From: Riptortus pedestris
Lineage: Eukaryota; Arthropoda; Insecta; Hemiptera; Alydidae
Direction: 5' to 3'
NCBI GenBank assembly: GCA_019009955.1
Contig: CM032230.1
Span: 22,063,001 to 22,127,000 of the forward strand
DNA: 64,000 bases
Shown here: in pieces, positions 53,543-64,000 of the stretch
Position numbering within the stretch: position 1 is the stretch's first letter
Layout: each line of letters starts with the position of its first letter
The notes under the pieces: model-generated
Seen by the model: the letters and a program-made list of their open reading frames with translations, nothing else
Databases searched by the model: none
What the model was told of the DNA's origin: nothing
Translations under genes and position numbers: made by a program

Positions 53543-53754
53543 CACTGCTGTAGCGGTCGCAATTTGTGCTTGATCGTTACCAAACTCGATATTAAAACGT
53601 TTTATGTAATGTTAATGGCTGAAATCGGACCTGTGGGAGGGGGGGGGTTAGAGAGGCGAAACTTTTACATTTAAATAGAGAATTTGAGGTGAGATAGTTT
53701 AAGTGTGTAGTATATTGTGGTTATTTAGTTTAGGCAGCCCGGCGTAAGGGACTA
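53366..53754 (-). repeat. H-family copy, short, with compound microsatellite
   Basis: Tail from GATTTCCCCTAAGGAAAATC, then (CA)n, (TA)n and (GT)n at about 53470-53541, and core to GGGAGGGGGGGGGTTAGAGA. Most of the core and block are deleted before a degenerate head (TAGTTTAGGCAGCCCGGCGT). The CA and GT arms can pair. Confidence 0.8.
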
Positions 53755-54640
53755 ATTTATTCATTTTCAGGTTTCCTAACTGGCTTCTTAAGAGCTTTTC
53801 CTATTAGGCCACTCCAACATCCACTTTACATAGGATAATTTAAATTTGATAATTAATTCAGGAACAATGTGCATGTAGAAGTCTGAGAAAGCCAAGCTAA
53901 CTAAGAGGACCGCTTGTTGTCGAATGGACATGAAGGAAGAAACTCCACAAAGGCCTCCCATCTGCTCAATTTGAGGATCCGTTTGGTTTATTTGAGGCAA
54001 TTTGTCCCTTTACTTGTGCAAGTCGGATTCGAACAGAGCAAAGCTTTGGGGTTGGTTATTATGTATTTTGGAATAAGATGGAAGAGCGGAACCCTCTGTC
54101 GATTATAGTAATAATTGGGAATGTTGCGGAGGCCCTAAGCCCTGAGAAGGTATTTAGGCAATTATTGGAGAGCAGTGCCTTTAGTTGGGGTCGAGCTATT
54201 GGCAGCGAATTTGGAAAAGCCCTAAAAGGTGGGGCAATTAGCCCCCAGCTGGCTCCAGTTAAATAATTTACCTCGCCCAACTCCTTCCCCGGAACCCGAC
54301 CGACTTATCCAATCATCAGCGAGGGAAAACTTATCCTGTCCGAGAAACAAATTAAACTTACAACTCCAAATTCACGGCACTCCTAGGCCTACGGCCCCCT
54401 TCAGCACTTTAAAAGGATATTAACGCCGTCAACCTTCCAAAATTCACGTTCCCTTAAATGATTAAATAATTCGACATGGTAAAAGACAAAATATACAACT
54501 GGTATTTAATTATTCTCCAAATTACACCAGACAAATATACGGCCATTATAGGACCGGAGAACTAATGCAAACTTATAGCAGTTGTGTCAGGTTACTCTTG
54601 GTTACCAATTAACCTAACTCTTCTATAAAGTTTATTATTA
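53755..54640. other. Unassigned, GC-richer stretch
   Basis: Overlapping frames of 60-73 codons on both strands between 53788 and 54423, with no domain I recognise. Composition is richer in G and C than its flanks. Possibly a fragment of an unknown element. Confidence 0.2.
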
Positions 54641-54858
54641 TTTATTAACGTCCACTTTTTGCAACTCAGGCTAATTGGGACGGGTAGTCTACAGGTTACC
54701 ACTCTTTTCTAGCCAGGGTGGGATTTTAGGATGTTATTTAATGAATTTCATCTCTAAATAATTTCCTTTGCCCAGGCGAGAATCTAACTCACCACTCTAA
54801 GTTTACCATTTGAGATAAAGGTCCAACGCTTTAACTCGCATGGCTAACCTGAGCCCCA
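54638..54858 (-). mobile_element. SINE copy, full length
   Basis: TTTATTAACGTCCACTTTTT through GACGGGTAGTCTACAGGTTA, CCAGGCGAGAATCTAACTCA and TTTAACTCGCATGGCTAACC to GAGCCCC. Very close to the 33133 copy. Confidence 0.9.
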
Positions 54859-54859
54859 A

Positions 54860-56080
54860 TTTTAGACAAAGTCAGTTACTAGTGTCGTGCACTAGAAGCC
54901 ATGTGCTTGTTGTTAGCGGAATATTACAACTGCAACAGCCGAGTATCAACTACAGATCATCAAGTTAGCACAACTGCCAGGATCAACTGGAAAGAAGTAT
55001 AAAAGCTACTAGAGTCGGTATCGTAAGTAAAAACCGTTTTATTTTAAAGAGATACCAGCCATTAAGAAAGCCTCATTTCAACCATTTGTTTTCTGCTCCA
55101 ACTCGGCCAGCAGGAAAGCCTTAAAGTAACCTCCCACATTACACTCCAACCTTGACGGACCGTAATTCTTTTTTATGTTTCTGCGTTCATAATTTTGAAG
55201 TCGAGTTATTTTTTTCATTTAATATTAATCAAAATACAATAATCTTTATTATTTATAGTCAAGATTTTATTCATTATAGGAAACACCCGAACAATAAAAT
55301 AAGATCCCTAATTAAGTTTTATGGACAGTGACAAAACTAGTCTGAAATGCGGCCGCTAACAATTCGCTTTTACAAAAAGATTATTTTTATAAATATATTT
55401 CATAAAGTTTAAACGGCCTGGTATTTCATCTCACACACCTTTCACATTATTATTAGAAAAACATTACGTTAACAGGTGCTGCGAAACAGGGGTCAATTCA
55501 ATATAAATACGGGTGAACACGCTTGTTATAGATATTCTTAGTCGTCTGATAGATTTTGTTGCTTTAGTAGGAACTAAGTAACAAGTGCTGTGGGGTGCAC
55601 AAGTTGTAAGCACTTATCAACCTACCCCCTAATCAGGAGGGGCCGCCATCCATCGTAACGACACAAAAGCCTGCACGAGACCAGTTTACCAGCTGTTTCT
55701 CCCGTCGCCGTTCAGCTCACCTTGAGCGTTCAGCATCATGCTCACGAATCATATGACTCCCAGGGAGTATTCTCCGCACTTCGACTACCAGCCTATACAA
55801 CGAACCAGCGCTGGATACCAGCTCCAGGTCAAAGATAAAATCACTTCCTTAGTACTTTATTTCCGTAGCGGCAACTCATAAGTGAATAAGTTCGTGAAAA
55901 GGGCATCCTCCCAGTAATAAAAATAACACCATATGTTTTTAAATATAGTTACTGAAAAAAGGTTACTCAGAATTGCGAGTTAAAAAAATTGTAAGTGGGA
56001 GTGCTAGAGTACTATTTCATGTGTCTTGCGCTAGCTGCGACAGTTGAAACTTTACCATTGAAAATATTGTGAATAGACTT
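54860..56080. other. Unassigned stretch
   Basis: 55580-55860 is GC-richer. A TATAAATACGGG sequence at about 55502 followed by TTCTTAGTCGTCTG resembles a promoter, but no LTR borders or gene could be established. Confidence 0.2.
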
Positions 56081-56084
56081 TTTT

Positions 56085-56555
56085 CGTATTTGCATATATC
56101 TCACTAAGTAAAAGATAAGAAGGCAAGAACGGAGAAAGGTTAGGAGACACGAGTGCCGAACAGTTACCGAAACGACCGAACTAATCCGGAAACTTCCGAC
56201 AATAGCCGCAAAAACAATTATTAAAAATGCTAATATCTCGGTTAATATTCAAGAAAGAGAATAAATGTATATAACAATATTTATAGTAAATTTAATTTCC
56301 AATACGATTGGTTCTATAATTTTTCTCGATCCGACGTACAGTAACGGAGATAATTCGAGTTTTCAAACATCCCCCCCCCCTCCTCCCACTGGTCGGATAT
56401 CAGCCATAAACCAACTTGATATTTTTTTTTTTTACATAAAACGATTAAATACCAATCTGTTGGTAACGATTAAACAAAAATTGCGACCGCTAGAACAAAT
56501 ATATATATATTTATTTATTTATGTTCTGTTAACGCTCTAGCGGTCGCAATTTTTC

Positions 56556-56620
<65 letters not shown>

Positions 56621-56737
56621 GAAAAGGCCTCAAGTTCGTCATCTGAGTAGGATGGATGGACATTTGAAGAAAATTTTCGAAAATCGCGTCATGAGCACAA
56701 CCTCAATAGCTGATTTCCCTTAATAGAAATCTGGTAA
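56085..56737 (+). repeat. H-family copy without head, with an inverted core scrap
   Basis: Block C/A junction (CTCACTAAGTAAAAGATAAG, AACTAATCCGGAAACTTCCG) and core to TTGCGACCGCTAGAACAAAT. Then TA/TTTA and the opposite-strand scrap GTTAACGCTCTAGCGGTCGC (56526-56545), then (TA)n at about 56560-56615 and a normal tail and end. Confidence 0.88.
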
Positions 56738-56739
56738 AA

Positions 56740-57590
56740 GACTGTCCACTCCACAGGAAGTAACCCCTACTGTGAGGGAAAACAGGCTTCCTTTAATCTT
56801 ATTTATATTTTCTATTTCTCTCGTAATACAAAACCGTATTTATGGAGTGAATGCATCTACCACATAAGTAAAAAAGCCGAAAGTAAAAATATGTGCGGAT
56901 TTGTACCAAGCCAAAATAGAGCATTAGTTCACGAGTTCTCTACCAGAGAATGTTAGTGTCGAAGTGCTTATGGATCAGCGGGAGTCTGAAGAGTCAATAC
57001 TACGTCTGACAACTCCTCACGAAGGACGAAGGGTTATGACTCTTAGATTCTGTCTACATACCAGCTGACAGTGTGGACTGGTCTTGGACCTTCAGAGTAC
57101 AATGGGGTCCGTCAATCACTGGACTCAACTCATTCCAAGCCTTGCATAACGGGGAATGAAAGTCGAGTTGGTCACACACTACGTCAAGACTTCGATCACG
57201 GATCCCTCGCATCTTGCTCGAGCGCGTCTAAGGATCTCAAATGTCTATAATGCCAACCGAAAAAAAAAAGAGAAAAAAAACTGTCATTATATTCTAATAG
57301 GCTGAAAACGGATATAAAAGAACTATGAAGAACGTATTTAGGCAATGTTTCCAAATATATGTATAAATAATACCACCTCTTTGAGTATCCTAATCAATGA
57401 AATTAGAGGTTCAATCTCACCTTCCTCATGGGAGTCACATCACATGTAGGCATAAACAAATATTGCAGCATATTCAGTGCATTTGCTCCAAGTCTTCGAT
57501 TATTAAAAGTTAAAGCTAAAACTCAAATTACAAATCCCTTGAGTCCGGGAGTGGCTAAAGATCTTAAAAATCTAAAATCACAACAGCAAA
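56740..57590. other. Unassigned stretch, partly GC-richer
   Basis: 57000-57240 is GC-richer but has no frame or repeat I recognise. Confidence 0.2.
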
Positions 57591-57696
57591 TATATACGTG
57601 GGCGTATTGAAAAGTAAGGACTCCTATTTTTTTTTTCATAGAAAATTTAATTTATTTACAATTTTGGTTACATCGTTGGAAGGGTTGAATATTTAC

Positions 57697-57827
57697 CTAT
57701 TTTTCTACATATTCGCCTTGACGATCAATAAATTTTTTCATTCTGTTTACCAGCTTTTTAATGCCGGTGCCGTACCACTCTCCCCGCCGCGTCACGAAGC
57801 CAACTTACGACTGCTTCTTGAACTTCA
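57697..57827 (-). pseudogene. mariner transposase C-terminus (inverted part)
   Basis: The minus strand reads EVQEAVVSWLRDAAG, then after a one-base shift EWYGTGIKKLVNRMKKFIDR and QGEYVEK with stop at 57697-57699. This is the standard mariner ending (...W...GI.KLV.R..KCid..GdYvEK). Confidence 0.85.
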
Positions 57828-58047
57828 TGACAATGCGCGTCTACATGTGTCACATCAAACGACCACCCTCCTCAATGGATTCGGCTGGGATATCATCTAC
57901 CGACCACCCTCCTTACAGCCCGGACCTTGCCCCCAGCGACTACCACTTGTTTCCCGCTCTCAAGAAACACCTTGGGGGACAGACATTCAAGTCAGATGAG
58001 GAAGTTCAAGAAGCAGTCGTCAGTTGGCTTCGTGACGCGGCGGGAAG
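57818..58047 (+). pseudogene. mariner transposase central part
   Basis: Reads ELHDNARLHVSHQTTTLLNG with the catalytic Asp of HDNAR, GFGWDIIYRPP, then after a one-base shift YSPDLAPSDYHLFPALKKHL with the third catalytic Asp, and EEVQEAVVSWLRDAAG. The spacing between the two Asp motifs fits DD34D mariners. The first Asp and the N-terminal DNA-binding part are missing. Confidence 0.88.
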
Positions 58048-58159
58048 GAAATTTATCATTATCGCGAGTTCCCCAAAGTAAAGCGAAATTTGGTTTCCAC
58101 AACCTAACAGGAAAAATAACTCTGTATTTAAACGTTTATCATTTACATTTATTATTATA

Positions 58160-58728
58160 TATTAAATTAAGTCTCTCACTTAAGAAAATAATTTCTGAAG
58201 CAGGTTACGAGGATGTTTGGACAACTCAGGACTGGATAACTCTTAAGGCCATCAAGGAAACTGTCTTAACGAGTTACAGTGAAAAAATTAAAAGCATTGG
58301 ATATCCAGCGAGTTCTTAAATCTTCATTTTTCCCAGCAATACCAATCGTTCAAAGCAAGCAAAGATGTGGAGAAGTACCTCATTTTTATCAACATATCCA
58401 CGTTACCAGAATCAATAGCACAGTGCAGACTTTCATCGGACAGGACTCTCAAAATATATTGGAACGGCAGTGCATACAAACTTAACTGTGAGGAATTATG
58501 CAGCATTTGCAATCTGTATGAAGAGGAAACACTCCCACCATTTCTTCTTCCGCTGCCCTATGTATAGCCACATCAGAAATGCATACATCTCCAAACATAT
58601 TAATCCTACTGATTCACCAAATACACAGCTCAAGCAATTGTTCACAATAGAAGACAAATCTAAGGCACTTGATACCTATAAATTTGTTATAAATGCCCTT
58701 AAAGTACGAGCTTTCATAATGTTTGATT
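58160..58728 (+). pseudogene. Non-LTR retrotransposon C-terminal region, three frameshifts
   Basis: Successive frames give EAGYEDVWTTQDWITLKAI, SSFFPAIPIVQSKQRCGEV, CRLSSDRTLKIYWNGSAYKL with LCSICNLYEEETL, then FFRCPMYSHIRNAYI and KFVINALKVRAFI. The C-x2-C...H/P...C-P-x-Y knuckle (CSIC...RCPMY) and the trailing ...Y.Fv..aLk.R.. match the end of a non-LTR polyprotein of a family different from the other tails here. No RT motifs are present. Confidence 0.65.
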
Positions 58729-59345
58729 GATTTATCACTTCCAACACAAGTTGTAAATATTTCATTTATTATTATAATTATTTATATATTTTATTTATCT
58801 ATTTATTTTTCATAATTAATATTGTGCCTTCGGAACTGATTGATGATTTAGAAGAACTGTCTCTTTATTTTGTCTATTACTATACATATATATTTATTAT
58901 ATTTACTTATTATTATAATTTCATTTTATTATATTATTATTATTTTTTTTTTCTTTAATATAAGCAGATTAATGAAATTTTATGTTCTCGTTTATTTTTC
59001 TTTTCTTTTCTTTCTTTCTATTTCTTTATTCTTTGTTTTAAATTTTTGTTTCATTGAATTAAGATTAATTATGTATCAAATTTGAAGATGAACACAATGT
59101 TGAGTAAGCTATTTTTACCATAATGTAATTCTTTGTTTATTGATATACTAATTATAGCCAAATTATTTAATTTTATCAATCACCAATATTATATGTATTA
59201 CTTTAGAGAAGTATTGTACCTAGCTATGTGTTTTTTTAATTTTTCTTCTTATTTTTTGTAAATATTCGGACCCCCTGTGAAAAGTTTATACTTAAATACA
59301 GAAATTTTTATCTATCTTATCTATCTATCTACCTACATTTATTAT
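58729..59345 (+). repeat. 3-prime UTR and (ATCT)n tail of the non-LTR element
   Basis: Very T-rich UTR ending CCCCCTGTGAAAAGTTTATA, then TTTATCTATCTTATCTATCT. Such short tandem tails are usual at the ends of target-primed retrotransposons. Confidence 0.55.
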
Positions 59346-59544
59346 TATTTTCTGGTCACAGGAGCTCTTTATAAATGGCTCTGCTGGCATATCTGACAAA
59401 CATAAAATACCTAATAATTTATTTGGTAAAAAAGATCTCAATAACATCTTAAGGTGTAGTGGGAAAGCACAAAACAAGAACAAAAAAAACTATCGGAAAT
59501 TACCGAAATGAAATAATTATTATTATTACTAACAGACAGAAACA

Positions 59545-59850
59545 TACGGGAGTGGGGCTTTACTCTGAAGCCTGAAAACTAAAAAATGCAAATATCTCAG
59601 TTAATAATCAAGATTGTGAAAAAATGGACATATCAACATTTATAGAACATTTAAATTTCCAATACGATTGGTTCTATACAATGTTTCGATCCGACGCTTA
59701 ATAACGGAGATATTAAGGATTTTCTAAATACTCCCCCCTTCATAGGTCCGATTTGAGCCGTTAACGAACTTGATCTTTCTTTTTGCATAAAACGATTATA
59801 TATCAAAATTGGAAACGATAAGACCAAAATTGCGACCGCTAGAGTGGTAA

Positions 59851-59926
<76 letters not shown>

Positions 59927-60048
59927 TTTGAACGGACCTCATTTTCGTCATCTCCTGTGTAGGATCCATGAACATTTGAAGAAACATTTCGAAAATTGCG
60001 TCATGAGTACAACCTCAATAGCTGATTTCGCTTAAGGGAAATCTGCTA
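59545..60048 (+). repeat. H-family copy, B end, core, tail (no head)
   Basis: CGGGAGTGGGGCTTTACTCT, core, (CA)n then (TA)n at about 59852-59922, tail, and end GATTTCGCTTAAGGGAAATC then TGCT. It keeps the intact GAAAACTAAAAAATGCAAAT site that is the insertion point in other B copies. Confidence 0.9.
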
Positions 60049-60054
60049 AAAGTT

Positions 60055-60490
60055 AACTAATTAAGAATGTTACTTTTATCATCTTCTGTATAGTGTGTTA
60101 TAGGAGCAGGGTTTACGCCATACAAACCAGATTAGATTATATCAGAAAATATATAGGTTCTCGCCGGGAGTGATATTGGTTAATATTGGCATTATTCCCT
60201 TAGTCCCTGGAGCGATCTCATGGAACGGGGAGAGAAATTCCTGAGAGGAATTCCACAGCTGCCAACTGACACCCGAGCCGCCAACCTATACTTCCATCAC
60301 GACAGATCAGCAGCACAGCTGCTCCAACATAACTTATAGGAAATAAAGTAGTAATAGATTAAAAAAGTACTTACTAAATAGTAATACTTGGCAAAAATCA
60401 GGAAAAAGACTCACCTGCAACAAAAAATATAATTAATCATTTATTCATGGACACCACATCGAAGGTGATTTCCCTTTCAAAAGTAACAGA
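60055..60490. other. Unassigned stretch with a 50-codon open segment
   Basis: 60190-60340 is GC-richer and one frame reads SLSPWSDLMERGEKFLRGIP to QLLQHNL then stop. I do not recognise it. Confidence 0.2.
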
Positions 60491-60498
60491 AAAAAAAA

Positions 60499-61165
60499 AG
60501 TCCTTCACGCAAGGGCTGCGTAAACTAAGCAGATTTTCCATGTGAAGTTTTACAATAGAGAAATCTGCATACTGGTAACACAATACCACCGTGATTAAAT
60601 ACAAACGGTAATGAGAGAGCGACCAGTTAATTAAAATAAATGCCCAACTAAAACGGCTTCTGAATTGTAAGAATAATTTATATTTTAATAACTCAAATTT
60701 TAGTAGTCCAAGAACTAAAAAAGGGGGGGGGCGGATGAACAGAACGTATTTGCATAAATCTCACAAAGTAAGGAAGATAAAGTAAGGTTAGAAACGAGAG
60801 GTAAGGTTAGAAGAAGGTTCCACCTGATCCGAGAAATGACGGAAATGGCCGACCTAATCCGAACTATACCCGACCACAAACTTCATAAAAATGCAAATAT
60901 CTCGATTAATATTCAAGATAGAGAATAAATGTATATAACAATATTTATATTAAATTATTAATTTGCAATAAGATTGATTCCATATAATTTTTCGATCCGA
61001 TGCATAATAACGGAGATATTTTGAATTTTCGAAAATCCCCCTCTGCCTTTGGTCCGATTCAGCCATTAACGAACTTGATCTGTCTTTTTACATAAAACGG
61101 TTAAATATCGAGTTTCGTAACGATTTAACAAAAATTGCGACCGCTAGTGCGTTGACAGACAAATT
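60499..61165 (+). repeat. H-family copy, blocks C and A, joined to an inverted core
   Basis: Head GTCCTTCACGCAAGGGCTGC and the same block arrangement as the 13694 copy, including the poly-G patch (about 60724-60733). Core to GTTGACAGACAAATTCGTAA, where the strand switches with no TA tract. Confidence 0.9.
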
Positions 61166-61403
61166 CGTAATGGCTAAAATCGGACATGTGGGAGGGGGGA
61201 AATCCAAAAATTGTATAGAAATAATAATATTGCATATTAAATTTACTATAATTGTTGTTATACACTTTTCTTCTCTATATTGAATATTAACCGAGATATT
61301 TTCATATTTCAGTTTTGAGCCTTCTTCTCAAAATACTTAATACATCTGCTATTCTAAGTCGGATCTATCTGCTTAGTTTACGCAGCCCCTGCGTAACGGA
61401 CTT
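61166..61403 (-). repeat. H-family core and head in opposite orientation
   Basis: TCGTAATGGCTAAAATCGGA through ATTGAATATTAACCGAGATA to GCCCCTGCGTAACGGAC. With the preceding copy it makes a large inverted structure with a head at each end and no tail. Confidence 0.85.
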
Positions 61404-62163
61404 CTGACAGAAAAGTAAAAAATGCAAATATCTCGGTTAATAATCAAGTTAATGAAAACACACACACACACACATATATATATCAAAATTTATAGATATT
61501 AAGATTCTTAAAACCTTCAAAAGTAACAGCAACAAAAAAAAAGATTCTTAAAACCCGGAAAAGGGGTTCATAATATTCAAATTATATAATTTAATAATAT
61601 TGAAATAGTAATTTTATCGTCCATTGTAACTAGTTAGCAGGGAAAAATCGGACACACAGTAGCTACGTAAAATAAGCCGATTTCCTAAGTGTGTCTCGTA
61701 TTTGTATTTATCTCAAAACGTAAAAGTATAATCAGGACAATATTTGCTATTTGGGCTTCAAATAAAGTGCTTCATAATATATCGGATTATTAACGCTTAC
61801 AATTTTTGTTTGATCGTTACCAAACTTGATATATAAACGTTGTATGTAAAAAAAAGATCCGACTTCGTTAATGGCTAAAATCGGACCTGTGGGAGGGGGG
61901 AAATCCAAAAATTGTAATCTACAAACATAATCATATTGCATATTAAATTTAACTATAATTTGTTGTTATAATACTTTTCTTCTCTATATTGAATATTAAC
62001 CAAGATATTTTCATATTTTCAAGTTTTGAGCCTTCTTCTCAAAATACTTAATACATCTGCTATTCTAAGTCGGATCTATCTTCTTTGGTTTAACGCAGCC
62101 GTAAACGGACTTCTGACAGAAAAGTAAAAAATTGCAAAATATCTCGGTTAATAATCAAGTTAA

Positions 62164-62290
62164 TGAAAACACACACACACACACAACACATATATATATA
62201 AAATATTACATATATATATTATAGTATATAATTATATAATATATATAATATATAATAGATATATAAACTATTTAATATATATATATCAAA
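62164..62290. repeat. Irregular CA/TA microsatellite
   Basis: CACACACA then imperfect TATATA/ATTATATAAT segments, much more irregular than any other TA tract in the window. Confidence 0.85.
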
Positions 62291-63036
62291 ATTTATAGAT
62301 ATTAAGATTTCTATTTAAAAAACTTCAAAACTAGAACAAGCAACAAAAAATAGAAAAAGATTCCTTAAAACCCGGAAAAAGGGGTTCATAATATTCCAAA
62401 TTCATATAATTTAATAATATTGAAATAGGTAATTTGTATCGTCCATCTTTAACTATTTAGCAGGGAAAAATCGTGACACACAGAGAGCTTAACGCTTAAA
62501 ATAACTCCGAATTTACTAAGTGGTGTGTCAGTATTTGTATTTATCCTCAAAAACGTAAAAGTTTAATAAGGACAATATTTTGGTATTTAGACTTCAAATA
62601 AATTACTACATACTATATAAGCTTTATTAACGTTCATACAATTTTTGTTTGATCGTTACCAAAACATGACTTATATAATACGATTGTAGGATATAAAAAA
62701 GATCCGAGTTCGTTAATGGCTAAAAACGGACCTGTTGGGAGGGGGTATATCGGAAAATTGTAAATAGAACAAATTCATTGATTGCATATTAAAATTTACT
62801 ATAATCGTTGTTATACACTTTTTCTTTTCTAATATGTGTGAATATTAATCGAGAATAATTTTCATATATTCATTTTTTGAGCAATTCTCTTCTCAAAATT
62901 CTTAATACATCACGTTAGTTTGGTTCGGATCTACCTGGCTTTAGTTTACGCAGGCCCCTTGCGTAAACGGACCTTCTTATTCAGAGAAAGTAAAAAATTG
63001 CCAAATATCTCGGGTTAAATAACCAAGTTAATGGAA

Positions 63037-63041
<5 letters not shown>

Positions 63042-63091
<50 letters not shown>
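63042..63091. repeat. (TA)n microsatellite in composite unit 3
   Basis: Regular TA repeats where unit 1 has only CACACACACATATATATA. Confidence 0.9.
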
Positions 63092-63099
<8 letters not shown>

Positions 63100-63675
63100 A
63101 AATTTATAAATATTGAGATTCATAAAACCCGGAAAAGGGGTTCATAATATTCAAATTATATAGTTTAATAATATTGAAATAGTGATTTTATCGTCCATTG
63201 TAACTATTTAGCAGGGAAAAATCGGACACACAGTAGCTACGTAAAATAAGCCGATTTCCTAAGTGTGTCTCGTATTTGTATTTATCTCAAAATGTAAAAG
63301 TTTAATCAGGACAATATTTGCTATTTGGGCTTCAAATAAAGTGCTTCATAATATATCGGATTATTAACGCTTACAATTTTTGTTTGATCGTTACCAAACT
63401 TGATATATAAACATTGTATGTAAAAAAAAGATCCGAGTTCGTTAATGGCTAAAATCGGACCTGTGGGAGGTGGGATATCCGAAAATTGTATAGAACAAAT
63501 CATATTGCATATTAAATTTACTATAATCGTTGTTATACACTTTTCTTTTCTATATTGAATATTAACCGAGATATTTGCATATTTCACTTTTGAGCCTTCT
63601 AAAAATTCTTTATACTTCCGTTATTATGCGTCGGATCGATCTGCTTAGTTTACGCAGCCCCAGCGTGACGTACTT

Positions 63676-64000
63676 CTAGTAATATAACACGAGCAGGAGT
63701 GGGGATTTACTGATGGCATAAAAGTAAAAAAATCTGCTAAAATGCAACTATCTCAGTTAATAAATAATCAAGTTAACGAAAACATATATACATCAAAATT
63801 TATAGAACAATACTTTTGCAATAAGATTGGTTCAATAGATTTTTTTTATTCAGAAACATAATTAGAGATATTAGGAATTTTCGAAATTCCCTCCTCTTTA
63901 TCCCCCCCTCTCACCCATTGGCAGAATATTAGCCGTTAATGAACTTGATCTTCCTTTTTTCTTAAAAAAGTTAAAATATCCAATTTAGTAATGATCAGAG
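63676..64000 (+). repeat. H-family B end and core, running off the window
   Basis: GAGCAGGAGTGGGGATTTAC, then GTAAAAAAATCTGCTAAAAT (63726-63745), which carries a scrap of an H-family 3-prime end inside the known insertion site. Core to TGAACTTGATCTTCC; the window ends before the TA tract. Confidence 0.88.

Larger units (their letters stand above)
57597..58050. mobile_element. Folded-back mariner fragment
   Basis: The left end CGTGGGCGTATTGAAAAGTA is preceded by TA (57595-57596). 57604-57827 is the minus strand of the transposase C-terminus and 3-prime UTR. From about 57820 the sequence turns to the plus strand of the middle of the same gene. A 43-bp segment (57785-57827) is therefore present again inverted at 58001-58044, with one mismatch. 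There is no right TIR. Confidence 0.8.
61404..63670. repeat. Composite H-family unit, three tandem copies (~0.7-0.87 kb)
   Basis: Each unit begins after a head with GAAAAGTAAAAAATGCAAAT-like sequence and has a short CA/TA tract, AACCCGGAAAAGGGGTTCAT (a small hairpin), CAGGGAAAAATCGGACACAC, a plus-strand block B start, then a switch to a minus-strand core and head. Units start near 61404, 62113 and 62976. Units 1 and 3 are closely similar; unit 2 differs by many one-base insertions. Confidence 0.8.

Noticed and set aside
53788..54280. Protein-coding gene in the GC-richer patch
   Set aside because: Overlapping frames on both strands, none longer than 75 codons, and no recognised motif.
54860..55860. 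Another solo LTR
   Set aside because: A TATA-like sequence and GC-rich downstream part are present, but no TG/CA borders with a target duplication could be found.
57428..57610. 60-codon frame before the mariner fragment
   Set aside because: No recognisable motif, and it runs into the mariner end.
61747..61941. Repeated frame with identical ending at 63321-63587 as a conserved small protein
   Set aside because: The two frames are the same strand of tandem copies of a repeat unit. Identity reflects duplication, not coding constraint.

Overview
This window looks like non-genic nuclear DNA from an arthropod, probably an insect with a large, AT-rich, repeat-packed genome. No intact host gene, rRNA, tRNA gene or CRISPR array was found. 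The taxon is inferred from the mix of elements: mariner and piggyBac relatives, a tRNA-derived SINE, several non-LTR retrotransposon tails, Penelope-like ends, a gypsy-type solo LTR and (TA)n microsatellites. Most long open frames are either microsatellite artefacts (Tyr-Ile runs) or broken transposase and reverse-transcriptase remnants. All calls are from reading alone; no alignment or database search was run.

The dominant component is one dispersed family, called the H family here, with several dozen whole or partial copies on both strands. A copy has a head (GTCCGTCACGCAGG...), one of at least three alternative 5-prime blocks (A, B, C), a shared core, an internal (TA)n tract that varies in length, and a tail ending in a palindrome (GATTTCCCTTAAGGGAAATC) followed by CTGCT. 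An inverted repeat, AGCAGATTTCCC, lies about 28 bases inside the 5-prime end but exactly at the 3-prime end. Asymmetric inverted repeats, a 3-prime hairpin and an internal microsatellite match non-autonomous Helitron-like elements of the HINE/DINE-1 type. That classification is inference. Copies repeatedly interrupt other copies at the same A-rich site, and several are joined head-on through their (TA)n tract.

Layout: 0-10 kb, H copies plus two non-LTR tails. 10.7-11.7 kb, a non-LTR 3-prime end and a solo LTR. 16.99-19.69 kb, a complete but mutated piggyBac-like element with TTAA duplications. 20.1-20.4 kb, a small mariner derivative. 21.1-22.5 kb, a SINE and a non-LTR RNase H fragment. 24.6-25.4 kb, a degenerate tandem repeat of about 295 bp. 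27.2 kb, a reverse-strand non-LTR fragment. 33-37 kb, SINEs and a 764-bp TIR element built of GGTAAAT motifs. 37.85-38.42 kb, a deleted mariner inside an H copy. 41.1-44.9 kb, two inverted arrays of a 75-bp satellite around a second, deleted piggyBac. 46.2-47.5 kb, a head-to-head pair of H copies. 48.8 kb, a Penelope-like end with a hammerhead-like core. 49.3-49.9 kb, nested SINEs. 51.3-52.3 kb, a tandem array of about 166 bp. 57.6-58.05 kb, a folded-back mariner fragment. 58.2-59.3 kb, a non-LTR 3-prime end. 60.5-64 kb, H copies and a composite triplication, part of which looks like poorly polished sequence.

No genes cooperate here. The interest lies in element structure, nesting order, and the stem-loop and palindrome signals the elements share.
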